Assembly: GCF_030272615.1 (NCBI RefSeq)
Contig: NC_081405.1
Coordinates: 650,952,920 to 651,016,919 of the forward strand
Length of the DNA: 64,000 nucleotides
Origin: Cryptomeria japonica
Taxonomy: Eukaryota > Streptophyta > Pinopsida > Cupressales > Cupressaceae
Reading direction: 5' to 3'
Under the pieces are notes generated by a model. The model had not been told where the DNA came from and did not search any database. It was given only the letters and a program-made list of their open reading frames with translations. Shown piece after piece: positions 32,406-43,307 of this stretch. The translations under genes were made by a program, and so were the position numbers. Position 1 is the stretch's first letter. Every line of letters begins with the position of its first letter.

Positions 32406-33931
32406 TGATAGTTCTGATACTTAATCTAAGTACATATCCAATAGCCAACAAGATGAGAGGGGGGGGTGAGTCATACAAACTTAATCATCAATAAAAACAT
32501 CAGATTCAACCTCGGTAACATATATCAGTCATATAACCAAAACTGTCAAACATGCAAACTTAAAAACATATGAACAATATAAACCTCATAACACTAGATT
32601 TAACGTGGAAACCCAAATAGGGAAAAACCACTGTGGGATTTTGGACCCACTAAGAAATATACTCTTCTAGAGTATGCTCGGTTAAAAGGAAATCCTGTTA
32701 AAGATTACAAACACATTGCTAGATGTGACCCGGTTAAGGGATTTCCCTCAGATCTGTTAGGATCTTCACTTTGTTAGAAGTGACCTTGTTAAAGGATTTC
32801 AAACACTCAATAAGAATGTCACCTTGCTAGAGGATTTACATATAAGACTGTTAAGTCCACTCGGTTAAGAGATTTTCTGCTACTTCTCAAAATAACAGTA
32901 ATAAAGATATGTCTGCAACTTCACATCTAAAAATGCTAAAGCAGATTCCTATTTGTTCAATACAATTTAGACATAGAACTAATCTTGTCTATCTGCTGGG
33001 CATCTATACTCTATTATTCTAACAGATCTTCAAGCTTTTGTGCTCGGTAATCACTATGTAGCATCCCTGTGCATCCACTTGCCTGCATGCATTGTTTATC
33101 AACAGTTTCCTATTTATAAACAATCTACTAACCGCTTAATCTCATTGATCACATTTCCCATGATCAATCATAGCCATCAGATCTTCAATCTTGTCCAGGT
33201 TCAATGTATTCTTCGATCTGAAAACATTTTACCCCGCCTTGGAACTTGTGTTAGGGTATTACGGTTCAATCTGAGCTGCAGATCTTCCTGCCGATCTTTC
33301 TTTACCATAGATTCTTTAACAATCTTCATACACGGCTTACTAATCATTTAATTCGCTCCAGCTCATCAGCTTCCTTCATTAAATATCTCATGTAAACATT
33401 TAATGTGTTCTGTTATAGCTCGGTTGTAACTCGGTAAATACTAAACTTCACTCGGTAGACATTCTGCCTTTATTAACCGATAGCGATAACCTTAGGGTTT
33501 ACCGACTAGGTTCCTTAGGGTTTGCCGACTAGGTTCTTTGCTCGGTAACATAGTATAGTATTAACCTTTCAAACAATAGCATATGTAGGATATCAAAACA
33601 ATCTAAACATCATGATCTCATCATTGTCTAACTTGGTAATAGTTGCCCATTGAATAGCTTATCCCCTTATTCATCATATTCGTTTTGTATCTTGTACCGA
33701 CATCTTTGTACTCATCAAATCATACTTCTTAAGATATGGCAACATCATACTGAATTAGAAAATCAATTTCTTTGACATCAATGACAAAATAATAATATTA
33801 AGACAGTAATCATCCTTAATTAGTTATATCCATAGTCATCAACAACCTTCTCAATATCCTTATTGAAATGCCAACAATCTCTCATTGTAATTGGAATGCC
33901 AACCTTCTTCTTGTCTGTTATAATGCCAACA
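32406..33931 (-). repeat. 5' LTR of copia element
   Basis: This 1526-bp LTR is homologous to 26193-27743. Its left edge abuts the primer-binding site and its right edge (GCCAACA) abuts the resumed giant 3' LTR. Confidence 0.88.
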
Positions 33932-34091
33932 ATAACCACATCAACCATTGAGCTATCCATCATCATCGAGACCCGACTACAGAGACCTTGGGGTAGTGAG
34001 TTCTTCCAAACTCGTTACTTTTCAGGAGAGGTGGTGAGTGTTTATATAAACTACCTGACTGTTGGTGGGTGTGTCAAAACACACGTCAACA
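33932..34091 (+). repeat. 3' LTR of giant element, terminal part
   Basis: ATAACCACATCAACCATTG through GTCAACA matches 12649-12809 of the 5' LTR and is followed by the TSD cctat at 34092-34096. Confidence 0.85.
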
Positions 34092-34901
34092 CCTATCTTC
34101 ATCAATTCTTGAAACCCTAACTAAAATCTTTTGAAATTCAATTATGTAATCATCTACCATTCCTTGTTGCTTTAATTGAGTCAAATCTTTAAAATCTTTT
34201 TGAGGGTGTTTTCGATCAAACCTTTTAAAAAGTTTTTGAGAGAAATCATCATAACAAGTTATATTTTGGTGCCCTTGTGTGTGGATTCCATGGTGCCACC
34301 ACTTGTGGGCTAATCCTTCCAAATGTAGGATAGCAAATTGGAGTGCATCCTCTTCAGTCACTGGGCTGAGAGTAAAATAGGTGTTCAACTTTTGCAACCA
34401 ATCATGGGTTGTGATTTTTTCTTATCCATCAAAGTTTGGGAGTGATACTTTATTCACCCAAACCTTATGTCTCAAGTCTTTATTTGGTTGCTTCTTTTCT
34501 TTCCTAGGTACCTCATGTCTCTTGGCTTCACAAAACTCCCTAAATGTTATAAGTTCTCTAATCTATGTTTCAAGATTTACATAAGATCTAGCGATTTCTT
34601 TGATGCTATTTGTGGATGGGACAATTTCCTCTTCCTCCCTTGGTATATCTTCCCTAGGTAGGGAAGGGGACCATTTGGGTACCCTAGGTGTAAATGATTC
34701 ATTATTATTCTCTGAATGGTTTGAACTTATGTCCCTCCCATTTTAGGAATTGTTGTTAAAGTTATTGATTGAACTCCCCATGTTTTGCAAAGCCAGGAGG
34801 AGTGCTTAATTTGTTTTTTCGATTCTTTCATTTTGGCTCATGATGGTTTTATTGGTTTGTTCCATGAAAGTTCTCATTTCATTAGCAATTTTTTCACTCA
34901 T
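34092..34901 (-). pseudogene. gag N-terminal part (outer element)
   Basis: The minus strand starts with ATG at 34901 (MSEKIANEMRTFMEQTN), about 65 bp after the primer-binding site. The retrotransposon gag domain follows: LQKLNTYFTLSPVTEEDALQ, AHKWWHHG, FSQKLFKRFDRKHPQKDFKDL, and QQGMVDDYIIEFQKI up to the giant insertion. Several stops are present near 34800, 34740, 34560 and 34420. The gene resumes at 7203 on the other side of the giant element. The gag domain places the outer element in Ty3/gypsy. Confidence 0.78.
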
Positions 34902-34967
34902 GGTGGATGTAGCCCTCCTCGTTCGGTAAGTTTGCATTAACTACTCTTCACAAGATGTCAGGATTAT

Positions 34968-34981
34968 GCTTTGATACCAAT
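34968..34981 (-). other. Primer-binding site, outer gag element
   Basis: The minus strand reads ATTGGTATCAAAGC immediately after the LTR terminus, one mismatch from the usual initiator-tRNA complement ATTGGTATCAGAGC. Confidence 0.8.
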
Positions 34982-36090
34982 TGTAATGTCCCCAACTTGT
35001 GATTACTTGAATTTTTCCCTTAATTAGTTATAACACAATATAGTTTATCATTTTTTCAAATTATGAGAGTGACTCAATCTAGTCATTCAATAAACTTACG
35101 AATTTATGAATAAATACATGGATTAATAGCACATATATTACAAAGAATGATAAACATGTATTTCTACCCATATTCAAACCCCTGTTTGTAGATTTGTAAG
35201 TCCTCTAGGGTACTTGTACCTGCAATGTAGATGAAAAGAGAGGGTTTGGGTGGATATATAGGGTTTTGCCTCAGTCAAACCCCTATGTTGGTGATTTCTA
35301 CCTCCACAAATAACTGATAATGTACTGAAAATGTGTGTGATATAACCTTGTGTGTATGCAAGATCCTAAAATGAATGCAAACAATCTAGAGCAACCCTAA
35401 GGAGTAAACTCTAAATGCTTGTAATTGACAAAGTAAATTCCATAAATCAATGATGCAAAGTGATCTAAAGCATGAATGTACATATGCAAATTGATGTAAT
35501 GAAGCTTATGCAAAGACATGAAAATAACATGAAACCTTACCCAACCCCTAAGGGAGGGGTACAAGCCAATCACCAGTCGATGATCTCCTATTATTCTTCA
35601 ATGCCTTCAAGGCTCCTAATTGATGATAAATACTTGATGAATGTTGTTGAATGTTGTTGAAGACTCCAAAAGGATTTATCTTTCGCTACATAGAAGGCTC
35701 CTTGTGATCGCTTGTTCTTAGATCTTAGATTTCCTTAGATTCGATTAGATCTTAGTTGCCTTCAAATGAAGAAAGAGAGCTCTTATGTATGAAACCCTAG
35801 ATATTAATTTTGTCTTTAGGTAGACCTAGGATTTGAATTTACCGCCAATATTTTGGGGTTAAGCATTAATGATTTATTGGAGGAATAAAATAAAAAGGGG
35901 CACACTTAGGGTAAAGGCCCCAATTTTATGATGTGGTGAGTGATGAAATATGACTTTAGATTTAATTAAATTAATTTATTAAATGCTTAAAGGTAAATTA
36001 CAATGCAAGATGCAAACACACTAAGGCGGGTGCTAAACTAAGCATAGAATTGTACCACCCTAGCAAGGGTGTACAATTTACGACACTACA
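34982..36090 (-). repeat. 5' LTR of outer gag element
   Basis: The plus strand runs from TGTAATGTCCCC to CGACACTACA, about 1.1 kb with TG...CA ends. It abuts the primer-binding site on the left. The first ~195 bp match 1272-1465; the remaining ~900 bp have no counterpart in the other LTR. No gene is seen inside. Confidence 0.65.
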
Positions 36091-37897
36091 ATACTAAACA
36101 TGGTACTTCCCTCTGAGAAATTCAAGAGAATAGCATCTACAAGACACAACTATATGACCCAAGCTTGTGTAGTGAAGCTTGTGTAGGAAAACTTCACCAA
36201 ATAGAGCCAAGCTTGTATTTATCTCAACAAGGAATATACACCAATACAATCACTTATCTCTCTAGAGTAAATTGATAACATAATAGTACTTGCAAAAGAA
36301 GCTTATAAAACTTTATCTCATGTCTCCAATATATAGAAAAGTCACAAAAAATAAACCACCAAATTCGTACGAGTCAAAACTATAAGCCATTGCAAAAAGA
36401 TAATGCCCCACATTCATGGTCAAGCAACCTAGATTAGTAAATAAGTCATTTTACACCTTTCATAAATCTTACACCTCTCTTAAACATCATAAATTCTATC
36501 ATAATAGTCAAAGTGATTACTTTCCCAAATATAGGAGCTCCATGAGGGTATTCAATGTATGTCATAACCACTAAATTAAGAAGATATTCTATAAATTTCA
36601 ATTTTGGCAATTTCAATATAACATCCCTATTTTATTCTTTCTTACATAACATCCATAGTATCATATAGAATAAATAGTGTTCCCAACCTTACATGGGCAT
36701 CTCGTTTTGCCCACTCTGTGATGTTGGATATCATTTATTAGTTATCATTTATAATATGAAATATAATTTATATGACATGATTTACAAGTGAGTGGTATGC
36801 CCAATGCTAACATGATGTCATTAATTGGAAGACAAGTAGAATAATATAGCATGGACAAAATGAATGGCTATTTAATTACATCATAAACTTTGTCAAAGTC
36901 TCTTTTGATAAAAAAAAATGCTTGTCGGTTGGAATCCTGACCCATTCTATATCTTCCTAGACAACAATAATATTCTAAAAAATAAATCTACTCTTTGTGA
37001 ATTTAGTTTTCTCAAGGTGAATTACTAGTAAAAGATGTTCCATATGGGGCACAAGAGCCTTGACAATTATCTTGTACAAAAAATTCAACAAAGTTCTTAT
37101 AGGTCTCTAATTGCATATCATCTTAAAACCTATAGCCTTAGGTTCACAATTGATAATATCTTTGTTTATGAGTGACCTTAATGAGTTATAATGAAAAGAT
37201 CTATAAGATATAATTTATGAAAATTGGGGCCAACATCATCCTATTTTTTTTTGTAGAATTCATAGTATTCAACATCATAATTGGGCACCTTGTCATTAAC
37301 CATGCTAGCAATAATTAAGTAAAGGTTCTCTTGCAAAAAAATCTTGTCACAATCCATTGATTGAATGTGATAGTAAATTGAAAAGACTCAACCACATCCA
37401 AACATTTATTGATAAATACCTCTTGAGCCTAAGGGTTCTTGGGACTTGAAAAAAATGGTAGTGTTAGAAAAAGATATTCAAAACCTTAACAAGCTCAAAA
37501 TCTAGTTATTTAATTCCTTACATATTTCACATTAAGGTTGAATTACACACATATAAGGTCTAGAAAAAATCCTTAGAATCTCTTTCACCAACCTTCAACT
37601 AATCAAATCTAGATTTGGTTTATATTTTTTGGCATTATACACAATAGCAACTTGCACTTGGTGATAGAGTTTGGCCACTTGAAGTTGCAAAGGTTTCTGA
37701 AAATACATTGATTTTAGTTTAGTGGAGATTGGGATGAAATACAAGGACATGGATGCATGATAATTTGGAAAAATCCTTGCCATCTAGTGGCATAAGTCCT
37801 AAAATAATAGGTAATCCAATTAATTACATCATTCCACCATGTAGTCCAACTTGCATCAACTTTCAAACATGGAATCAAGTCCAAACACATCATATTT
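36091..37897. other. Unassigned AT-rich intergenic DNA
   Basis: I see no domain, structural RNA or clear repeat boundary here. Open frames are short and of biased composition. It is presumably old transposon-derived DNA. Confidence 0.5.
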
Positions 37898-38572
37898 TGA
37901 CATAGAATCTCTTGCTAAACCCCAAACACATACTCCACATGCAGGCAATAATGATAGGAAGTTCAAGGGAAACAATCAACATCTACAGACTTCCTGACAG
38001 AATTGTGACAGGAACAGAATAAAGAATAACAATATTCAATAACAACAATGTATTTAGCACCCAATTAAAATGAGAACAAGAGTCATCAATAACAACCATC
38101 AATGCAAATATGAACACCAAAAAGGTTATCTTTATTATTACTCAACATATGAAGGTGGCTACATAAAATAATAGATGTTTACAAACATACTAACTACTGT
38201 TGGCCGACTTCCCCTCTGCAACGCAATAACCTTTCGCACTTTGTTTCCATCTCCACATGCCCCTTTCATTGACTCAACATCCTTACAACTCTACCTGTGA
38301 TAGTTTCCCAGCGTATTACTTCATGCAATGTGTGCTATTTTCTCCTCCCTTTATAAACCCGAGTATCTGGTCGGCTTACTTCACACACAAATCTGCTATC
38401 TTCCTTGATCATGACATTTTTCCCCTCTATTTGTGACACAGGCTCAATCTACTTCCACATGTTAATCCTTCACTGCTATTCATCCAAATCGGGACTGTCT
38501 AGTTCTGCCCAATTATCAACCCACACTCTCATTCCTTTTGCTTAGTTTTTTGAAGGTCGGCCTATTGACCTT
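37898..38572 (-). repeat. 3' LTR of coiled-coil LTR element, left part
   Basis: Aligns with 45221-45895 until the young gag-protease element interrupts it at the TSD acctt (38568-38572). Confidence 0.75.
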
Positions 38573-39063
38573 TGTTGGTGTAAATAATTATTCATCATGG
38601 ATATTATTACACTTACTTAAGTTTACTTAGGATAATGCATTTCATAGTAGTTTGGATATGAGACACTTGGGTGTTTGTGCCACATTGGGATAGTATGTGT
38701 AGGAGAAATTCCACCTCTTATGGTGTTGATCTTGTTATTACACTATCATATCCACTTATTGTGGAGTGATAATTCCACCTTCGGTGGGTGATCCACCTCA
38801 TGTGGAATATTATATTATTTCTCCTACCTACCCACACCTATTTCCTACCTACCCTTGTTTCTTATTGAGCCACATGTCATATTTGTGTGCTCATACATAT
38901 CCCTAGCCTTGCCTATATAAGCAGGCTCATCTTCATTGTATTGACGATAATCTAGTTGATTATTGATCATTTTCTATTGATGAGAATACAGTTTATTCTT
39001 GTCCCATATTATGTCTCTATCTTGTACATTTCATTGACCTCTTGATCTTGGCAAAATCCAACA
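38573..39063 (+). repeat. 5' LTR of young gag-protease element
   Basis: A TATATAA box lies at 38914-38920. Upstream (38705-38810) are several short inverted repeats such as TCCACCTTCGGTGGG and CCACCTCATGTGG that could form hairpins. Confidence 0.92.
38914..38920 (+). promoter_or_regulatory. TATA box of young element 5' LTR
   Basis: CCTATATAAGCAGG lies 150 bp before the LTR end, in the expected U3/R position; the same box is at 43649-43655 in the 3' LTR. Confidence 0.7.
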
Positions 39064-39076
39064 TGGTATCAGAGCT
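39064..39076 (+). other. Primer-binding site, young element
   Basis: TGGTATCAGAGCT directly follows the 5' LTR and matches the initiator methionine tRNA complement. Confidence 0.92.
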
Positions 39077-40801
39077 ATTGGGGCTTCATTGATTCGTCTT
39101 GAAGAGGCATTATTGTGACGTCAAGAGGCAGATCTGAGGAGCATCATCTTTTGGAGGCGTCCTAGACCAGATCCGACCTCTCCATTGCGTCCGGAAGGCC
39201 ATTTCCATGAATTTTGGTTATAAAGTTGGCCTATTTTGGTGAGAAAATTTTTTTCTCCATTTTTCCCTATATCGTACGGATTTTTAAATTTTTTATATTA
39301 TTTTCGAAAAAAAAAAAAAAAAAAAAAATTGTCTGAAAATATTATTTTTCGAAAAATTGTTTGGAAAAATTGAAAAATTGAAAAAATTTGAAAAGATCAA
39401 AAAAATTTCCGAAAAGGCAAAGAAAAATTAAAAAAAAGGGAGATTTTTTGGGGGGTCCGCAGACCCCCCCCGTGACCTGTCGTACTGCAGGTCTGCAGCA
39501 CAACCTGCGCGTTGTACCCGCCGCAGAGTCCGTACCAACTTGCGCAGCCCGTTCCCTTGTTCTCCGCGCCGAAGACCACCGGCGCCGCACCGTTTCCGTC
39601 CAATCTGCGCCCGCCGCCCACCTTGTTCCGGCGCCCTCAGCACGTAGCTCCGCCGGCTCTCGGCTTCAGCGCCCACACCGCCACGTCTCCCTCGTCCCGC
39701 GCCTTGGCTCCTCCCTGCGAGCACCCGCTCCGGCTTCAGTCACCGTAGCCAGCACCGCGGCCTCCGGCACGCCGCCCGGCCGCAGCTCCCAGGCCTCCTC
39801 CGCTTCGGCCCCTCCACAGGTCCTCCCGCCGGCGGCTCCCCCGTCCGCCGCCTCCCGCGAGCGGCCCCTGCAGCACAGCACCGCCGACGCGCTCCGCTCC
39901 ACGCAGCGCCCTCCCGTGCAGCGCCAGCTCCTCCGCCACGTAAACAACACAGGTGGAAACCGTACTGTGACACGCAGATCTAATCCGTACTCCACATCAG
40001 CTTGCCACGTCGCATATTTCGTACAGTACGGACTGTACAGTCAGCAGGCCGAGTCGTCCGTACAGTACGGACGCCCAGTCAGCCAGAGAGGCGAAGTTTT
40101 GGCGACGGTCATACGGCCGTCAAATTTATCACAGTGTTTTGCTGACGTCAGCGCCACATCAGCAGGGTTTGAAAATTTTTGGACCCCCTCTCATTTGCAT
40201 TTTTGATTTTGCAGTTCAACTTCAAATGGCCATAACTTGCTCATTTTTGCTCCTTTTTCGGTGCAATTTTTTTTGAAATGGGCTAGAATTTTGTGCTCTC
40301 CGCAGTGGTGAAAGAATTTTTTGATTTTGATGCACGGATTTTTCAGAAAATGCAGTTTTTGGTGACTGTCCCTGAGTAATCCCAGTTTTTGCAACTTCAG
40401 AGGCTTCGTTTGGGGTCATCCGACCTCCTTTTTAGGTGCCGTTTTTTTTGAAAGTGCGTATTTTTTCATCTAATTTCACATGATTCTATCAGATTGATGT
40501 CATTGTAAGTAGAAATTGTACTTTCAGATCTTGGCCTTTTTTGGCTCTCTTGGTACTTGTATATTTGCTTGAATCTCAGTTAGATTCATTGCACTATTGA
40601 TTAAAGTCTCTTGTATCTCATTTGGGAAGTTGTAAAATTTGCATCATAAGCCCACTTTGCCTTGTTTTGCAAGTGGCTCATTGTAATCGCACTAAGTATA
40701 AAGTGCCAAAATCATCACTTTAGGGGGGGTACTTTGATTGATTGAATTTAGGGGGTGTCTCTTGTGCTCTTGTGCTCTTGTGTTCTTTCCTTTTTGCTGC
40801 T
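39077..40801 (+). other. Long leader of young element with GC-rich block
   Basis: The leader is 1.7 kb, long for a copia-type element. After a poly-A run (39308-39328), the stretch from about 39455 to 40130 is markedly GC- and CpG-rich, unlike everything around it. Open frames on both strands of the block (up to 272 codons) are low-complexity Ala/Pro/Ser/Arg sequences and I do not treat them as genes. GC-rich segments such as GTACAGTACGGAC repeat near 40020-40070. Packaging or internal ribosome entry are possible roles, but there is no direct evidence. Confidence 0.6.
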
Positions 40802-43084
40802 ATGGGTTCTTCTAAGTTTCCTCTCTTAACTCCACATAACTATGCTACTTGGAAAATTGATGCATGGAGTAAACTTATGGAAAAAGGACTCACTCATTAC
40901 ATTGATGGAACTATTGTTGCTCCAGCTGATCCTAAGGCTGATCCAGTTGGTCACTTAGATTGGCTCACTAAAAATATCATGGCAATTGGTACCTTAAGAA
41001 AGTATGTATCAAAGGATCTCATTTTTCATATTGAGAAATGTACTCTAATCAAGGATGCTTGGCAAAAGTTTCAAGACTTGTATGGTCAAGTTGATGAGAT
41101 TAGGGGATATCAAATTGATAGTGATCTCACCATGTTAGATCCCAAGAACTTTGATACTATACAAGATTATGTCACTAAGGCAAATGAGTTGAGGGCACAA
41201 CTCAAAGATTGTGGCATTGATAAGAAGGATACTCAATTGATATTCAACTTGATAGGGAAGCTTCCACAAGAATATGCAGCATTTGTTTCTAGTTTCCAAA
41301 CTCATAGGATGACAATGGGTTCAAGCTACAAAATGCCTACATTTGATGCTTTCAATGAAATGTTGATGATGGAACAAACTAAGTTGATTAGCATGGGCAT
41401 TCTTAAGGCTTCTTCTAAGTCTCAAGCATTAGTGGCAAATCAAGGAAACAAAGGAAATCAAGGAAAGGACAACTCAAACAAGAAGAAATGGCAATCAAAG
41501 CCTAAAGAAAAAGCACCATCTTCTCCACAACAAGGAGATTCATCCTCTTCCAAGAAAGATAATTCACCAAAGAGAGAGAGACCTACTTGTGCTTATTGTA
41601 AAAAGATTGGTCATGAGGAACATCGTTGCCATACTAAGAAGATTGATGAGCTTACACATATCATCAAAAAGCATAACATTGATTTGCCTAAAGTCTACAA
41701 GAAGGATGATTCATCAACTTCCACTTCCTCACATTCAAAAGGAAAAGGGCAAGCATTCATGGCTTCTACAAGTGGAAAAACTCACTCTTTTGGAACAAGA
41801 AAAGGAAAAGCTCTATGTGCTACAACAAATCATACTTCAGAGAGATGGCTTCTAGATTCAGGGGCTTCTCATCATATGGCATCTTCACAGTCTATGTTCT
41901 CTACATTTGAGCCTTGCACCATGCCACAGATTTTGATGGGCAATCATACATACATGGATGTGATTGGGAAAGGATCTATTGACATTGGGGATAACTCCTT
42001 CAATGATGTGTTGTGTGTACCCCACTTGACAAATAATCTCCTTTCTATCTATCAAATCACACATGGCGCAACTAAGAGAGTTGTGGAGTTCACACCTGAC
42101 TCAGTTTTTATTAGAGACATGGAGACTAGAGCTATCATTGCAACTGGGGTAGTTGATCATGCATCTCGGTTATACTCCTTTTCAGATTTTGTTGATGATG
42201 ATGATTTCACATTTGATGATTCTACACATGATGATCACACTTATTGTGATGATTCAGATTTTGAGGAGAACTTTGGACACTTGAACATGGGGATTCTCAC
42301 ATATAACCCAGTTCTTGAGTCTTGTATTTCATCTCCTCATATTGATATCACATCACCTATTGTACCTGATGATGCAGATAGTGCGACAGTTTTGCCTTCA
42401 TGTGATTCAGTGCAGCAGGATATACATTGTCTTCCAGCTTCAGATTCATGGGATGATTACTTGACAGACATTGCAGGTTTGTTTGTGGAATCCTACATTG
42501 TAGATTTGGGAGACATCATTGATGACATACATCTTCTCTTTGATGAAGATGATCCTTCTTCGATTGTTGCGAGGGCACACTCTGACCCTCTTGTTCATTC
42601 TCTACATGATCATTCTTTCGAGGTTGACATGATTGTGGATACTTATGTACAGCAGTTGGAGGAGGTCTCTTTATGCTTTGAGGAGACACATGAGTCTTTG
42701 GATATTGTTCTACATTCATCTTCACTAGATGTTGGAGTTCCTTTTTCAGTAGTGTGGAGCAGTTCACCACCTTTGGAAGGGGTATCTTTCAGCATCGACA
42801 TGGGGACACTTGAGCAGTTTTCAGAGATTCCATTCATCATGAGTTTTCTTCATACATCTTCCCTTCATGATTGGGGAGACTTCATGGATACACCTTTGGT
42901 TTTGTTTCTTCCTAAGGGGAGGAATGTTGTTCGACGTTCGTGGAGCAGTTTCTTCATACATCGAGCTTCTATCATTGGTGCAGATTCTTCATTGAGAGAG
43001 GATCACAGTTTGACTTCTCTTCTTCTCTCATATGGGGGGGACTTTTTCCTCACATGGGGTTTTGTTCCTCACATACTTCTATGA
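40802..43084 (+). CDS. Gag-protease polyprotein with acidic C-terminal extension
   Basis: This intact ORF of 760 residues starts at ATG 40802 (MGSSKFPLLTPHNYATWK); an upstream in-frame TTG is not needed. Residues 1-200 are a UBN2-type copia gag. A Lys/Ser/Gln-rich linker leads to a CCHC knuckle CAYCKKIGHEEHRC (about residues 260-275). The protease has WLLDSGASHHM (about residue 350) and ends with VVDHASRLYSF, where copia elements normally enter GAG-pre-integrase. Instead of integrase, about 300 residues follow that are rich in Asp, Ser and His and have no known motif. Gag would form particles and protease would mature them. An intact frame, near-identical LTRs and an intact TSD suggest recent mobility. 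Confidence 0.88.
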   Translation: MGSSKFPLLTPHNYATWKIDAWSKLMEKGLTHYIDGTIVAPADPKADPVGHLDWLTKNIMAIGTLRKYVSKDLIFHIEKCTLIKDAWQKFQDLYGQVDEIRGYQIDSDLTMLDPKNFDTIQDYVTKANELRAQLKDCGIDKKDTQLIFNLIGKLPQEYAAFVSSFQTHRMTMGSSYKMPTFDAFNEMLMMEQTKLISMGILKASSKSQALVANQGNKGNQGKDNSNKKKWQSKPKEKAPSSPQQGDSSSSKKDNSPKRERPTCAYCKKIGHEEHRCHTKKIDELTHIIKKHNIDLPKVYKKDDSSTSTSSHSKGKGQAFMASTSGKTHSFGTRKGKALCATTNHTSERWLLDSGASHHMASSQSMFSTFEPCTMPQILMGNHTYMDVIGKGSIDIGDNSFNDVLCVPHLTNNLLSIYQITHGATKRVVEFTPDSVFIRDMETRAIIATGVVDHASRLYSFSDFVDDDDFTFDDSTHDDHTYCDDSDFEENFGHLNMGILTYNPVLESCISSPHIDITSPIVPDDADSATVLPSCDSVQQDIHCLPASDSWDDYLTDIAGLFVESYIVDLGDIIDDIHLLFDEDDPSSIVARAHSDPLVHSLHDHSFEVDMIVDTYVQQLEEVSLCFEETHESLDIVLHSSSLDVGVPFSVVWSSSPPLEGVSFSIDMGTLEQFSEIPFIMSFLHTSSLHDWGDFMDTPLVLFLPKGRNVVRRSWSSFFIHRASIIGADSSLREDHSLTSLLLSYGGDFFLTWGFVPHILL

Positions 43085-43307
43085 GAGTTCTCTTGTATAG
43101 CTTTCATCTCTCTTTTTGGGGGAGGGTTTTTTCCCATTGGGTTTTTCTCTCTTTCCCCACTTTGTGAGAGATTTCATTGCATTGGTTTGCATGCATTTGC
43201 ATTTGTGCATGGGTACCTAACATGGCCTCATAGCCGGGACCCATCTTGCATTGCTTAGTTGCATTGTAGACTTAAGTGCATTCCCCTAAGTTGCACTTAA
43301 GGGGGGG
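43085..43307 (+). other. 3' UTR and polypurine tract of young element
   Basis: A short non-coding tail contains an inverted repeat TTAAGTGCATTC/TTGCACTTAA just before the polypurine tract AAGGGGGGG at 43299-43307. Confidence 0.75.

Larger units (their letters stand above)
26193..33931 (-). mobile_element. Ty1/copia retrotransposon inserted in giant 3' LTR
   Basis: LTRs at 26193-27743 and 32406-33931 start TGATAGTTCTG and end GCCAACA on the plus strand. On the minus strand the element has a primer-binding site (32405-32392), gag, protease, integrase, RT and RNase H in copia order, and a polypurine tract at about 27756-27744. LTRs differ at a few percent of sites, mainly transitions. Removing it restores the continuity of the giant 3' LTR (CTTTACAGGTAT to ATAACCACATC). 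I do not see a clean 5-bp TSD. A Tork/Angela/SIRE-like lineage is possible but not resolved. Confidence 0.9.
7204..34091 (+). mobile_element. Giant Tat/Ogre-like Ty3/gypsy element with ORF-bearing LTRs
   Basis: Its LTRs are about 5.6 kb each (7204-12809; 20692-26192 plus 33932-34091), with TGTTATGCC at the start and an ACA-type end. The perfect TSD cctat flanks the whole. In order it carries gag, aspartic protease, a spacer with a second gag-like zinc motif, an archaeal-type RNase H, RT, a degenerate RNase H, and integrase. Without the copia insertion it is about 19 kb. Both LTRs share GC-rich minisatellites, a TATA-like box and a decayed ORF of about 1,200 codons. Many in-frame stops and frameshifts show it is dead. 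The TatI-III/Ogre/Retand group is the closest family I can name from the gag motif and extra RNase H; the exact lineage is uncertain. Confidence 0.85.
1272..36090 (-). mobile_element. Outer Ty3/gypsy-type gag element, heavily interrupted
   Basis: On the minus strand the parts run in order: an LTR (36090-34982), a primer-binding site reading ATTGGTATCAAAGC (34981-34968), a gag broken by the giant insertion (34901-34092, then 7203-6609), a GGGAGGGAAGG polypurine tract near 6503-6520, and LTR sequence down to 1272. Both outer ends carry TGTAATGTCCCC on the plus strand. The outer flanks atagt (1267-1271) and atact (36091-36095) differ at one base, so they may be a decayed TSD. Only about 90 bp separates the end of gag from the polypurine tract, so protease, RT and integrase are absent: either a deletion derivative or a gag-only non-autonomous element. 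The two LTRs agree only over their terminal ~195 bp. Confidence 0.6.

Noticed and set aside
39388-40206. A 272-codon open frame (and several antisense ones) in the GC-rich leader of the young element
   Set aside because: Low-complexity Ala/Pro/Ser/Arg translation with overlapping open frames on both strands is expected from a GC-rich block lacking TA-rich stops. No domain, no conserved start.
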